A DNA stretch of 64,000 nucleotides. Origin: Verrucomicrobiales bacterium (GTDB lineage Bacteria; Verrucomicrobiota; Verrucomicrobiia; Verrucomicrobiales; DEV007). The notes below the pieces were generated by a model that saw only the letters and a list, made by a program, of their open reading frames with translations, did not search any database and was not told the origin of the DNA. Shown here one piece after another: positions 48,601 through 57,495 of the stretch. The stretch spans positions 333,131-397,130 of the forward strand of contig JARGPJ010000004.1 in assembly GCA_029212615.1 (NCBI GenBank), in the 5' to 3' direction. Made by a program: the position numbers and the translations under genes. Each line of letters begins with the position of its first letter. Positions within the stretch are counted from its first letter, which is position 1.

Positions 48601-51224
48601 GGTTCGTCGAAAATAAGCAGGGTGGTTTTGTCATCCTGTTGCCCCCGTTTCGGTTTGGCGAGGAGATGTCCGACGAGCTTGAGGCGTTGGCTCTCACCAC
48701 CGGAAAGGGTATTCAATGGCTGTCCGAGGCGAAGGTAGCCGAGGCCCACGTCAGCAAGGAGTTGAAGGCCCGTCACGACGTTAACGGCCTTTCTGTTGTC
48801 GATCTCAAAGAAGAACGGGATCGCTTCCGTCACCGTCATCGTGAGGACATCGTGGATCGATTTGCCTTCCAGCTCGATCTCCATTGCTTCCGGGGTGTAG
48901 CGTTTTCCCTCGCACTCCGGGCAGGTGACATAGAGGTCGGAGAGGAACTGCATCTCGACTTTCTCATGACCATTCCCCATGCAGCGGGCGCAGCGACCGG
49001 CTCCGCTGTTGAAGGAAAAATAGCCGGGGGTGACTGCGCGTGATTTTCCATCGGGAGTCTCCGTGAAGAGCTTTCGAATCGGTTCGAAGATGCCGGTGTA
49101 AACCGCCGGGGTCGAACGCGGTGTCCGCGCGAGGGGGGATTGATCGACCATGACCACTTCGCGGATGAAGCCACTGCCGCGAATCTCTTTGCATTGCCCG
49201 ATTTCCATTTCGGAACCGGCAAGCCCGAGGTCTTCCATCAGGTTTCCGTAGAGGACGGAGTGAATCAGGGTCGATTTGCCGGAGCCTGATACTCCCGTGA
49301 TGCAGCAGAGAACGCCGAGCGGAATCTCCGCATCGATCTTCTTCAGGTTGTGTTGCGCGGCTCGTTTGATCGAAAGTGAACGTTTAGCCTGGCGGCGCTT
49401 TGCGGGCATGGCGATCTCTTTGTTGCCGCTGAGGTAGTCGAGAGTGAGTGCCCGGGGGTGCTTCTTCTGGAGCGGGATGGCCGCAGCTCTCGATGCTGCG
49501 CCCGGACCGGCGTAGACGAGCTCCCCGCCCCCTTCACCGCGTCCGGGCCCGATGTCGATGAGATGATCGGCGGCACGAATCACAGCTTCCTCATGTTCGA
49601 CGACAACAAGGGTGTTGCCGAGGTCGCGAAGGCGTTGCATCACCGCGATGAGTTTTCCGACATCGCGGGGGTGGAGACCGACGGTCGGTTCATCGAGGAC
49701 GAAGAGCGTGTTGGTCAGGCTCGCGCCGAGACAGGTGGTGAGGTTGACCCGCTCGGTTTCGCCGCCGGAAAGGGTCCGCGTGGGGCGGTCGAGGTTGAGG
49801 TAGCCCAGTCCAACTTCCTGCAGATACCCGAGGCGATTGCTGACCTCCTCGTAAAGCATCGTCGCGGTTTTGTCTGACTTTTTGACTTTAAGAGAGGCAA
49901 AGAAGGCCGCGACGTCGTCGATCGAGAGTTTCCAGAGATCCGGGAGTGTCTTGTCTGCTATTTTGAAGTTCAGCGCTTCCGGTTTGAGTCGGGAACCTTT
50001 GCAAGCTTTACAGGTCGTATAGCTCCGGTAGCGACTCAGGAACACCCGGACATGCATCCGGTAGGCGCGTGACTCCATCCATTCGAAGAATCCACGGACG
50101 CCATACCAGACCCCGTGCTGCCAGGCTTCTTCGGGATCGCCTCCTTCGCCCTCGATGATCCATTGCTGATCGGCCTCATCCATTTCATCGAAGGGAGTGA
50201 CCAGGCTGAGGCCGCGGGCTCTCGCACAGCGTTCGAGGTCCTCTTCGCACTCGTAGTGGCTGTCTCCCTGAAAGGCTCTCACGAGGCCTTCGGCGATAGA
50301 GAGCGATTTTTCCGGCATCGCTTTGTCGATGTCGATTCCGATCACTTTGCCGAACCCTTTGCAATCCGGGCAGGCACCGAGGGGATTGTTGAAACTGAAC
50401 AGTCCGGGGGTCGGGGGCTTTAACTCGGTGCCGGTGTCGGGGGAGAGCCATCCGCGGGAGAACGAAATTCGATCCCCGGACTTCGGGTCAACGATCGTGA
50501 CGATGCCTTTGCCGAGATCGAGGGCCCGTTCGAGTGCTTCGAGGAAGCGTGAGCGACGGGACGGCGCGACGCGGTCCTGGATCACATCGACTTGTGCGGG
50601 GAGGGTTTTCTTCCTGTATTCCTCAGGGGTATCGGAGCGGTAGGCTTCGCCAAAGATCCAGGCGCGGAGATAGCCCTGTTCCCGGAGAAAATCGAAAAAC
50701 TCGGCCGGCTTTGTTTTCGCGGGAGCGGGTACCCCGAAAAGGATGAGGAGCGAGTTCTCTTTACCGAAACGGGAAATCGTTTTTCGCAGGATCGACTCCG
50801 GGCTGTCGGGCTCGATCACCTCGCCGGAGATAGGATCATAGCCCGTGCAGAGCCTGGGGAAAAGAAGCTTCAGGTAGTCGTTGATCTCCGTGATCGTTCC
50901 CACGGTCGAGCGTGTCGTTTTGACCGCATTCTGCTGCTCGATTGCAATGGCCGGAGGGATTCCTTTGATCGAATCCACCTGCGGTTTGTCCATGCGGTCG
51001 AAAAACTGGCGCGTGTAGGGGGAGAATGTTTCCACGTAGCGGCGCTGTCCCTCCGCATAGAGAGTCTGGAAAGCGAGACTCGATTTACCGGAGCCGCTCG
51101 GGCCGGTCACCACCGTCAGTTTCCCGATAGGAATGTCGAGATCGATCCCTTTGAGATTATTTTGCCGGACCCCCCGGACTTCGATATAGGAGTCGTCTCC
51201 TGCGGTATGCTTAGGTTTCGCCAT
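45615..51224 (-). CDS. uvrA: UvrA, tandem-duplicated (double-length) excinuclease ABC subunit A
   Basis: 1869 residues, about twice normal UvrA (about 940). It consists of two complete UvrA units in one chain: four Walker A motifs (GPSGSGKSSL about 41, GVSGSGKSTL about 650, GLSGSGKSTL about 1010, GISGSGKSSF about 1530), four signature motifs (LSGGETERVNL, LSGGESQRLKL, LSGGESQRIRL and VSGGEAQRIKL) and four zinc modules (CPDCKG and CKACKG; CARCMGNG and CPECEG; CPMCRG and CPECNG; CEACKGNG and CEECRG). It recognises damaged DNA for nucleotide excision repair with UvrB. Double-length UvrA is known in Chlamydia, so this is not an assembly error. The two units differ in sequence. Confidence 0.93.
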   Translation of the reverse strand: MAKPKHTAGDDSYIEVRGVRQNNLKGIDLDIPIGKLTVVTGPSGSGKSSLAFQTLYAEGQRRYVETFSPYTRQFFDRMDKPQVDSIKGIPPAIAIEQQNAVKTTRSTVGTITEINDYLKLLFPRLCTGYDPISGEVIEPDSPESILRKTISRFGKENSLLILFGVPAPAKTKPAEFFDFLREQGYLRAWIFGEAYRSDTPEEYRKKTLPAQVDVIQDRVAPSRRSRFLEALERALDLGKGIVTIVDPKSGDRISFSRGWLSPDTGTELKPPTPGLFSFNNPLGACPDCKGFGKVIGIDIDKAMPEKSLSIAEGLVRAFQGDSHYECEEDLERCARARGLSLVTPFDEMDEADQQWIIEGEGGDPEEAWQHGVWYGVRGFFEWMESRAYRMHVRVFLSRYRSYTTCKACKGSRLKPEALNFKIADKTLPDLWKLSIDDVAAFFASLKVKKSDKTATMLYEEVSNRLGYLQEVGLGYLNLDRPTRTLSGGETERVNLTTCLGASLTNTLFVLDEPTVGLHPRDVGKLIAVMQRLRDLGNTLVVVEHEEAVIRAADHLIDIGPGRGEGGGELVYAGPGAASRAAAIPLQKKHPRALTLDYLSGNKEIAMPAKRRQAKRSLSIKRAAQHNLKKIDAEIPLGVLCCITGVSGSGKSTLIHSVLYGNLMEDLGLAGSEMEIGQCKEIRGSGFIREVVMVDQSPLARTPRSTPAVYTGIFEPIRKLFTETPDGKSRAVTPGYFSFNSGAGRCARCMGNGHEKVEMQFLSDLYVTCPECEGKRYTPEAMEIELEGKSIHDVLTMTVTEAIPFFFEIDNRKAVNVVTGLQLLADVGLGYLRLGQPLNTLSGGESQRLKLVGHLLAKPKRGQQDDKTTLLIFDEPTTGLHFDDTGMLLRVFERLVEAGDSVIVIEHNLDVIKCADHVIDLGPEAGVNGGEIVVCGTPEEVAKHPGSHTGRFLAEHFAPRKSVAREQLKVADSSDPVLYEVKRQKNTIELYGARENNLKNIDVSIPREQFVVITGLSGSGKSTLSFDILFAEGQRRFLDSMSTYARQFVEQMERPDIDLITGLPPTVAIEQRISRGGGKSTVATVTEVWHFLRLLFAKVGTQFSPDSGKAVVKQSVSSIVTTVRKEAARGKKPVKVMAPLIKARKGYHTEVAEWAARQGFDTLLVDKQLVAVDEFERLERFKEHHIDVIIGEVDRKTTPEETLSMVETALRLGKRTIRFFDQDNHIQVANTEMADPETGRSFEELDPRLFSYNSPHGWCPMCRGYGSVEKRPTASDDRDAESQLDAELREEYRRSRSRSEMDLETCPECNGARLNEVARHVRIGDVAIHEIAGQSVIEAKKVINSLKLEKESALIARDILPEISQRLHFMEEVGLGYLQLDRSATTLSGGESQRIRLASQLGSNLRGVLYVLDEPTIGLHPRDNENLLNTLVSLKAKGNSLVVVEHDEETIRRSDHLIDLGPGAGQFGGEIVWQGPPAELFSSKRIGTKSPTFAAFSSPLIHPMKGKRRKLPARNRKEGWLRVKGASANNLKNVDIRIPIGRLTVIAGISGSGKSSFMRGVLKPAVDSQLKKPSKKSTGRKPEKTWKSIEGVDQLEAIYEVDQSPIGKTSRSTPATYVKVFDEIRKMFAQLPEARARGYTASRFSFNTEGGRCEACKGNGQIKLEMNFLPTTYVECEECRGRRFNSPTLEVEYNGKSIGDVMDLSIEEASEFFGGHPKIARTFSLMKDTGLGYLRLGQPSPSVSGGEAQRIKLVTELTKGIGRSSNARLRQNRTPKSNLYLIEEPSIGLHTADVVRLLEIMHRLVDDGHTVVVIEHSLEIMAEADYVLEIGPEAGADGGEIVAMGTPEEVAEVKESRTAPFLKRQLQSKP

Positions 51225-51401
51225 GCGGTCATCAGCAGCCTTTCAAGCGCTGCGCGAAGGTTACGCACGGTAGGCGGGGGTGCATCCAAATAAAGTCGAA
51301 GTCACGAGAGGCATGGACTTCGGCGGAGCTGTCGGATTCAATGCAGGAGGCTGCGGGGAGAGAAAGGCGAAATCTCTCAAAGAGGTCAATTTGCCCGGAT
51401 G

Positions 51402-52184
51402 TTATGCCTGTCGAACGGACTGGCGGCGCCGGCGGACAAAGAAGATGCCGACGGCGAGGACTCCACTGAGCAGAATAACGGAAGAGGGTTCAGGGACGGC
51501 TTCCACATCGAGGGTCATGGTATTGAATCGGAAAGGGGCGCTCCCGGCACCTCCGGCAATGACAAGGAGATCGCCATCCTCCAAAATCCAGTTTCCACTC
51601 ATTGCATCTGAGTTGTTCGCATCGAAGCCGAAGGTTGAGAAGATCGGGGTGTCAGCACTCACATCGTAGACGACGAAATCGACTCTACTGGTGGAGGTGA
51701 AGTTATTAAACGCGATTTCAGAGAGGCTCAGTTGGGAAAGCAGGTCGAGATCGGAAGTATCCCAGGTAATAACCAGAGCTTCGCCCGCTTCGATTTGATT
51801 GTTGTTGTTACCCCCGTTAACACCCCAGCCAAGATCAGGAGAACCGGCATTCCCATTGACGTCCTGAGTGGTCAAGGTGGTGAGGTATGTCTCAAATAAT
51901 CCATTCGAAACTGCAGTCGCCGACGCGGTGCTATTCCAGCCTGAGCTTGCAGAGAAGGTTAGAGAGAAAGATTCCCCGGCAAGGGCCGCTCCTCCGGTGA
52001 GCGATCCGGAAATGGCATCAATGCCCTGGTTCGATGCGAGCGTGGGAGTGGGGTCGTCCAGGTCGGTGAGTGTCCAGGTTCTCGTAAGGGTGCGGTCTCC
52101 GGTTTTTTGATCCAAAATGATGGAAGCCTGAAGAAAGCTGACCTGGCTAAGGCCAACTAGGAGAAATAATAGAAACAGTCTCAT
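51402..52184 (-). CDS. PEP-CTERM surface protein
   Basis: 260 residues from ATG 52184. A signal peptide (LFLLFLLVGLSQVSFLQA) is followed by a Thr/Ser/Asn-rich secreted domain with ILDQKTGDRTLTRTWTLTD near the start, and the C-terminus has the sorting signal VPEPSSVILLSGVLAVG plus IFFVRRRR: Pro-Glu-Pro, membrane helix, basic cluster. Such proteins are processed by an exosortase and placed on the cell surface or in the matrix; no exosortase is in the window. A decayed relative lies at 52323-52500. Confidence 0.85.
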   Translation of the reverse strand: MRLFLLFLLVGLSQVSFLQASIILDQKTGDRTLTRTWTLTDLDDPTPTLASNQGIDAISGSLTGGAALAGESFSLTFSASSGWNSTASATAVSNGLFETYLTTLTTQDVNGNAGSPDLGWGVNGGNNNNQIEAGEALVITWDTSDLDLLSQLSLSEIAFNNFTSTSRVDFVVYDVSADTPIFSTFGFDANNSDAMSGNWILEDGDLLVIAGGAGSAPFRFNTMTLDVEAVPEPSSVILLSGVLAVGIFFVRRRRQSVRQA

Positions 52185-52322
52185 CGAATCAATCTGATGT
52201 TATTTGTAGAAACACTTCATTTACATCGCACGTCAACTTCAAAGGTCACATCGATCGGTCGTAGCAAATCACATGAATTCGTATGCTTTGCATGACATTC
52301 CCGGACGCAGTGCGCTCCGGGT

Positions 52323-52492
52323 TCACAGACGGCGTCGGCGGGCAAAGAAGATGCCGACGATGTGGAATCCACTGAGCAGGATAGCTGATGGGGGTTCGGG
52401 GGGATCTGAAGTATCGGGTGTCCGGGTATTGAATCAGGAAAGGTTACTCCATGCGCTTGCTGCAAAGATCGGAGAGGGTGGAACCTGTCCCT
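52323..52492 (-). pseudogene. decayed PEP-CTERM gene tail with an 11-bp dispersed repeat
   Basis: The minus strand from about 52435 to 52323 encodes PPEPPSAILLSGFHIVGI and then FFARRRRL and a stop, a clear PEP-CTERM sorting signal, homologous base by base to the end of the gene at 51402-52184 (shared GATTCAATACC and the RRRR region). An in-frame stop lies just upstream and no signal peptide or start is present, so it is a remnant. At 52482-52492 the plus strand has AACCTGTCCCT, the repeat found around the transposase at 61.5-63.2 kb. The rest of this 433-base gap (52185-52618) shows nothing else recognisable. Confidence 0.7.
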
Positions 52493-52618
52493 CCAGCGAA
52501 AAAGACGGCTGCCTTCCGGGAAAGGATCAGCTGGAGGTTACAAAATTGTCTGAGCTTTATACTTCGGTATCCGGACTTCATTCAGTAGCCTTCATACCGA
52601 ACCAAAAATTATACTATT

Positions 52619-52873
52619 ATGCTCTACACCATTCTTCTCGGCCTCGTTATCGGACTCCTTGCTAAATACTTCATGCCCGGAAAAGATCCGGGTGACGGCA
52701 AAGGCTTTGTCGGCATTCTCATCACCATCGCAATCGGTATTCTCGGATCGGTTGTCGGCGGATTTCTTGTCGGCCTTGTCGGAATCGGCAGCGGTGGCCT
52801 CATCATGAAGCTGATCGTAGGCACCCTCGGTGCCGTTCTTCTGCTCTGGCTCTATCGCAAGTTCGCTAAATAG
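52619..52873 (+). CDS. GlsB/YeaQ/YmgE family stress-response membrane protein
   Basis: 84 residues, ATG 52619. Three membrane segments rich in Gly: LGLVIGLLAKYFMPGKDPGD, GILITIAIGILGSVVGGFL and LIVGTLGAVLLLWLYR. The GL-(V/I)-(I/V)-G-(A/L)-(L/I)-A and PGKDPG pattern is typical of this transglycosylase-associated family. The family is usually induced in stress; function unknown. Stands alone. Confidence 0.85.
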   Translation: MLYTILLGLVIGLLAKYFMPGKDPGDGKGFVGILITIAIGILGSVVGGFLVGLVGIGSGGLIMKLIVGTLGAVLLLWLYRKFAK

Positions 52874-53013
52874 CGGAAACTGAGGGACGAGTTCCATGGG
52901 GGGCGCTACCGCCCGTCCGCAAAGGTGCGGAGCGGCGTTGCGATCCCCGGGAGCGAAGCCCTTCAGCGTTCCCTTCGGCAACTCGACAGAGTTAGCTCAC
53001 CGACCTAACCCTG

Positions 53014-53565
53014 TCAGGTCGGCAGGGTCCACTTCACGGGCACTTCGAGTGACTGGTTGAAGCGGTTTTTGTACTTCACGAGACCGTTCCTTGCCCCGAA
53101 CTCGTGAACTTCCTTCGTCACCTTGACGTCGTAGCAGCAGTATTCGGCGATGTCCATGAGGCGGCCTTCCTGCCACCATTTGATGGCATCCGTGCCCACC
53201 GCCGTTTTGCCGCCCCCAAGAGATTCTGAAGCGACCGCATCGAGTTTCGGCTTGTGCTCGAGTTCTTTCTCAAGGTCGAGCATGAGATCGAGATTCGTGG
53301 TTTGCTCTTTAAGATCGAGGATGGTGTATCCCATGAGGACCTCGTAGTCGAACCAGATGTGGTTGAAGCCAACCACGACATCGGCGGCACATAATTCGTC
53401 GATGAGCTGCTGCACCATCGACTCGTCGTAAATCATGTAGCCGCCGCGGGTTGTGCTGTAGGTCACCCCAACGGACATTTTCATGTCCGCTTTTTTGTCC
53501 CAGCCGCCGACATCATTGGCGGAGCGCTGGGTTTCGAGATCGAAATATACGTAGTTTTCAGCCAT
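53014..53565 (-). CDS. RNase H-fold 3'-5' exonuclease (DEDD type)
   Basis: 183 residues from ATG 53565. The N-terminus YVYFDLETQRSANDVGG has the first Asp and Glu; GFNHIWFDYEVLMG and YCCYDVKVTKEV hold further acidic catalytic residues, a set typical of YprB-like ribonuclease H-fold exonucleases. DNA or RNA degradation is likely; exact substrate unknown. It lies 21 bases downstream of the GH57 gene. Length is short but covers the whole domain. Confidence 0.75.
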   Translation of the reverse strand: MAENYVYFDLETQRSANDVGGWDKKADMKMSVGVTYSTTRGGYMIYDESMVQQLIDELCAADVVVGFNHIWFDYEVLMGYTILDLKEQTTNLDLMLDLEKELEHKPKLDAVASESLGGGKTAVGTDAIKWWQEGRLMDIAEYCCYDVKVTKEVHEFGARNGLVKYKNRFNQSLEVPVKWTLPT

Positions 53566-53586
53566 GAGTGCTTCCCGCGAAGTGAC

Positions 53587-55197
53587 TTAGCCGTACGGCT
53601 CGTAAAGGTTCCAGGGGAGGTCTGAAAAAATCGGGTTCCGGGCTTCGATTTCCCCGAGGATTCCCGGATCAGCATACACTTGCGTGGTAACGCCCCAGGC
53701 TTCATCGAAATTAGCAAGATGCTGACGAGTGCGTGTCTCGGCATATTCGCGGGAAGGTTCATTTTTCATGAGGAAACTCCAGTCGCTCGTTTGAGCGAGC
53801 ATGAGCTCTTTGGTCATGATTTGAATGCATCGCTGCTGATGATTTATTGCATCATCAAGCAGATCGGCCCGGTTTGTTTCAAACATGCGAACGAAGTGGG
53901 CAAGCTTCTCGGCGCGCTTCTGGATTTCCTCCTGCACCCAGTTATTCTCTTCACTGGTCCAGATTTCAAAGTAGCCACCTTCCCCCCATGAGGAGCTGAC
54001 GGGAGCAGCCTCAGGCCATTCGCGACCTTCGTTGCTCTTGAGGTAGCTCATCGGATTCACGAAGGAAAAGTCACCACGCCCGGCTGTCTTGCGGAAAACG
54101 CGTTCGAGAAACTCGGTGCCCTCATACCACCAGTGACCGAAGAGGTCGGCATCGAAGGCACAGACGACGAGAGGGTTTGCGGTGCCGCTTGCTTCGAGGG
54201 CGGCGAGTTGAGCGCCGCGACTGCTGATAAAACGGAGTGAATGTTCTTCGAGGGCCTGTGAAGCGAGCTCAGGGTCGTAGATTTTACTTCCGTTTTCGCC
54301 CTGTTCTGAACGGTAGTACTTGATTCCGGTGAGTTGGCGTTCGCCGGATTCCCCGAGGTATTCACTGAGGTATTCGGCTGGCGCCTCGAGTCCAAGATCG
54401 CGCATGAAGTCACGATATCGCACATCGCCGGGAAAGCCTTCGTCGGCACTCCAGACTTCGCTGCTGCTGTCCTGGCTGCGTCCGAAAACAAGCAGGCCAT
54501 CCGCTGTTTCGCCGGGGATAAAAGGGAAATCTTCGCTTGGGACAGGAGAAGTCGTGAGCCCGTGTTCTTCAACGATGGTCCAGTCGATTCCTTCCTGCTT
54601 GAGGAGTTTTGCAAGGGCCGGGGCAAAGGCGCACTCGGGAAGCCAGAATCCTTTTGGAAGGCGGCCGAAGCACTGCACATACTGGCGAATCCCTGCCCGA
54701 ACCTGAGATTGTACCGCTTCAGGGACACGCATCAGTAGCGGAAGGAGGCCGTGAGTCGCGGCGCTTGCCGTGATTTCAAGATGGCCGCTGTCACGAAGGC
54801 TGGTGTAGGCCTTGATGAGGTCTCCCTGCCACTCATCGACAAACAGGGTCCGGAGCCGGTAGAGCCGATCTTCGTAGAGGCGGGCGAGATCGCCGAATCC
54901 GCTTACATCGGAACGCTCGACTTCGTCGCGGCAGAGCCGGAGGGTCCGGTCGAGGTAGGCGAGGGTACGCTGCCTGAGGACACGGTCCTGCAACATCGCG
55001 AGGAGTGTTGGAGAGATATTGAGCGTGAGATGGAAGGGGACTTCTTCGCTACGGAGCCGCATCAGCATCTCGATCAGAGGGAGATGCGTTTCGAGAATGG
55101 TACTGTGAAGCCAGTCCTCTTCGAGGCAGTGGGGGACTTCAGGGTGCCTTACCCACGGGATGTGAGCATTCAGCACAATGGAACAATTCCGGCTCAT
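53587..55197 (-). CDS. GH57 family 1,4-alpha-glucan branching enzyme-like protein
   Basis: 536 residues. Visible GH57 signatures: FHLTLNISPTLLAMLQDRVL, PKGFWLPECAFAP with the nucleophile Glu, FDADLFGHWWYEGTEFLERV with the acid Asp, and SSWGEGGYFEIW. These match the branching enzyme subgroup that makes alpha-1,6 links in glycogen. No signal peptide, so cytoplasmic. It is preceded by the GYF/RDD gene with an ATGA overlap, and the RNase H-fold gene follows. No other glycogen genes are in the window. Confidence 0.88.
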   Translation of the reverse strand: MSRNCSIVLNAHIPWVRHPEVPHCLEEDWLHSTILETHLPLIEMLMRLRSEEVPFHLTLNISPTLLAMLQDRVLRQRTLAYLDRTLRLCRDEVERSDVSGFGDLARLYEDRLYRLRTLFVDEWQGDLIKAYTSLRDSGHLEITASAATHGLLPLLMRVPEAVQSQVRAGIRQYVQCFGRLPKGFWLPECAFAPALAKLLKQEGIDWTIVEEHGLTTSPVPSEDFPFIPGETADGLLVFGRSQDSSSEVWSADEGFPGDVRYRDFMRDLGLEAPAEYLSEYLGESGERQLTGIKYYRSEQGENGSKIYDPELASQALEEHSLRFISSRGAQLAALEASGTANPLVVCAFDADLFGHWWYEGTEFLERVFRKTAGRGDFSFVNPMSYLKSNEGREWPEAAPVSSSWGEGGYFEIWTSEENNWVQEEIQKRAEKLAHFVRMFETNRADLLDDAINHQQRCIQIMTKELMLAQTSDWSFLMKNEPSREYAETRTRQHLANFDEAWGVTTQVYADPGILGEIEARNPIFSDLPWNLYEPYG

Positions 55198-56018
55198 GAA
55201 AATTTAACAGATTGAAGCATTACTAAGACGAAAAAGGCAGCGATGGCCAGCATAATCCTGCCTGCGCTGAGCGACTTAGTCATGACTTTCGTCTCCAGAT
55301 GTTGATCCCAGAGGCACTTGCCGGTGCCGTTGAGCCGGAAAATACTGAAGATGCCTCCAATGAGGATAAAGGGGAACTGGTAGAAGCCGGCTCCAAGAAC
55401 GTAGACGTAGAAAGAACGTCCGATGGACCGTCCGATGGAGATGTTCTTTCCGTCGTCCTGTACGACCCGTATTCCGAAGAGCGCTTTCCCGGGAGTGGTG
55501 CCGAGCATGTGAATGAGAACGCCTTCAAAGAGTTGCCAGACAACGAGGGCGATAAACTGAGTCCTCGCGAGAATGACTGCTTCCGGCTGCTGCATCTGCT
55601 CCATGTAACGGGCGAAGAGGTCGGAGAACGACTCGCCGGGTGCCGGTTGGGGAAACTCCACATCTGACGAAAGAAAGACGATCACCGCGATCATCGTGTA
55701 GTCGAAAAGCCGGGCAAAGAGGCGGGCGAACGGACGTTTGCCGTCGGAATCGAAGTTTGACGGTTCGACGATGACTTCGGCAGCCGGTTTGAGCGCTTCA
55801 GCAGGCAGGGGAGGAGGCTCCGGCAATTCGGCCTCTTTTGCCTGTTTTTCGAAGAACGGGGAAAGTGCCGGGATTTCCCCAAGTGGCTTCCAGGCATCGA
55901 GGTCGCGATGCCAGCCGAGGGTCGATTCAGTGACTTTACCGGAGTCGATCCAGTCGCCGACGCGGAATTGAGAAATCGGCCCTTCTTTCTGACCGTCGAT
56001 AGAGAGATAAAAATCCAT
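55194..56018 (-). CDS. GYF-like plus RDD membrane protein
   Basis: 274 residues from ATG 56018; the open frame extends 29 codons further but the added part is Pro-rich and non-homologous. N-terminal GYF_2 domain (about 1-55: FYLSIDGQKEGPISQFRVGDWI) is followed by a Pro/Glu-rich linker and an RDD domain with membrane segments (about 105-230: RPFARLFARLFDYTMIAV, then TTPGKALFGIRV and LWDQHLETKVM) and a last hydrophobic helix (about 255-270). RDD proteins are thought to transport small ions or molecules. Its stop overlaps the GH57 gene ATG. Confidence 0.85.
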   Translation of the reverse strand: MDFYLSIDGQKEGPISQFRVGDWIDSGKVTESTLGWHRDLDAWKPLGEIPALSPFFEKQAKEAELPEPPPLPAEALKPAAEVIVEPSNFDSDGKRPFARLFARLFDYTMIAVIVFLSSDVEFPQPAPGESFSDLFARYMEQMQQPEAVILARTQFIALVVWQLFEGVLIHMLGTTPGKALFGIRVVQDDGKNISIGRSIGRSFYVYVLGAGFYQFPFILIGGIFSIFRLNGTGKCLWDQHLETKVMTKSLSAGRIMLAIAAFFVLVMLQSVKFS

Positions 56019-56061
56019 GATGTGGGGGCCCGGTGCAGTTGCTGCCGGGGGAGGCGGGGGG

Positions 56062-57420
56062 TTATTCGCTGCGAAGCGCTTTCGCAGGCTGGAGAGAGGC
56101 GGCAATCATCGCAGGGATCACCGAGGCGACGATACAGGCGACGAAAGCGCCCGTGGAAATGATGATGAGATCCCGCAAGGTTTGCTGGGCGGGAAGGCCG
56201 CCATCGACCTTATAGATTTCGGCGGAGAAAATATCGACGCCGAAGTTCTTTCCGATGAAGCCAGCCATGTCATTCCGGAAATAGAGGGTCAACTGCGCCA
56301 TGAGAAGGCCGACGATGACGCCGACCAGTCCGACGAGAATTCCCTGAAAGAGAAAGACCCAGGCGACCTGGCCTTCTCTCGCCCCGAGCGCTTTCATGAG
56401 GCCGATTTCCGAGCGTTTCTGGAAGGTCACGGTGATCATGGTGTTCATGATGCAGAAGCCGCCCACGATCATGATCATGAAGAGGATGAGATACATCGCC
56501 TGCCGCTCCGCCGCCACCGCGTCAAAAATGAGTTTGTGCATCTCCATCCAGGTGAGGACGAGGTATTGCTGAGGAAGAAAACGATAGAATTTTTCTTTAA
56601 ATTCGTTCGCCTGGAATCCGTCGTTTGTTCGCACGGCGATGCCGTGACATTCCTCGAGATCGAAATTGTAGAGGACCTGAGCGGTCTCGAGATGAAGGAA
56701 GACGATGTTTGAATCGAAGTCCCAGTGGCCGGAATCAAAGATGCCGGTCACGGTGACTTCCTGGGGGGCGGTCATTTCCCGGATTTCATTTAAGCCTTCC
56801 TTCCGGTCGTCATCAGAAGCCGAATTCTCGACCTGCTCGAGCGAATTCATGATCGCGTCGAAGTCACTTGGCGAATAAAGGAGGATGGTATCGCCCACGG
56901 TGATGCCGTTGGCATCGGCCAGCCCGTCACCGATCACCGCCGAGTAAAAGTCGCTCACATCGAAATCACCGCGCGGGATCGTTTTGAGTGGATCTCCGGG
57001 AAACTTCGGATCGTTGGTTTGAGCTAATTTATTCCGCATCCGCTCGAGTTCCGCGCCCTCAGGCGGCAGGATACCCCGGATCATTGGAGCCTGTCGAAAG
57101 GTGCCGCGTGCGTTGGTGACCTGCATCACGACCTGTCCGGCGACGAATGGGGTTACCGAAGTGACGCCTTCGACCTCCTTCACTTTCTCGTACGCTTCCG
57201 GCCAGTTCTCAACGATTCCCCCGGTTTTGAGGACAAGGTGAGGCTCGAATCCCAGGATGCTTTCTTTGATTCGCTCCCCGTATCCGGTGAAAACGGCGAT
57301 GACCACGGCAAGAAGCCAGACACCCAGAGCGACCCCGAGAATCGAGATCACGGTGATGATGGAAACGAAGGTTCGCTTAGGCTTGAGATAACGGGCCGCT
57401 ACAAAGGAGCTGAAAAGCAT
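56062..57420 (-). CDS. LolC/E-type lipoprotein-releasing ABC transporter permease
   Basis: 452 residues. Four membrane helices in the MacB/FtsX arrangement: one near residues 20-45 (ITVISILGVALGVWLLAVV), a periplasmic domain (about 50-310), and three at the C-terminus (MYLILFMIMIVGGFCIMN, FLFQGILVGLVGVIVGLL and IIISTGAFVACIVASVIP). It opens with SSFVAARYLKPKR, a LolC-type start. With an LolD ATPase it releases lipoproteins from the inner membrane; no lolD is in the window. It starts the minus-strand run ending at the RNase H-fold gene. Confidence 0.88.
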   Translation of the reverse strand: MLFSSFVAARYLKPKRTFVSIITVISILGVALGVWLLAVVIAVFTGYGERIKESILGFEPHLVLKTGGIVENWPEAYEKVKEVEGVTSVTPFVAGQVVMQVTNARGTFRQAPMIRGILPPEGAELERMRNKLAQTNDPKFPGDPLKTIPRGDFDVSDFYSAVIGDGLADANGITVGDTILLYSPSDFDAIMNSLEQVENSASDDDRKEGLNEIREMTAPQEVTVTGIFDSGHWDFDSNIVFLHLETAQVLYNFDLEECHGIAVRTNDGFQANEFKEKFYRFLPQQYLVLTWMEMHKLIFDAVAAERQAMYLILFMIMIVGGFCIMNTMITVTFQKRSEIGLMKALGAREGQVAWVFLFQGILVGLVGVIVGLLMAQLTLYFRNDMAGFIGKNFGVDIFSAEIYKVDGGLPAQQTLRDLIIISTGAFVACIVASVIPAMIAASLQPAKALRSE

Positions 57421-57495
57421 GACAAGGGAGAAAATTCTGGCTACGTTACGCGCTTATCCTGAATCCGATAGTCTAATTCATTTACAGAAATCCCT

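Noticed and set aside
56019..56105. 29-codon upstream extension of the GYF-RDD gene
   Set aside because: Pro-rich and outside the domain; ATG 56018 begins the GYF-like domain.
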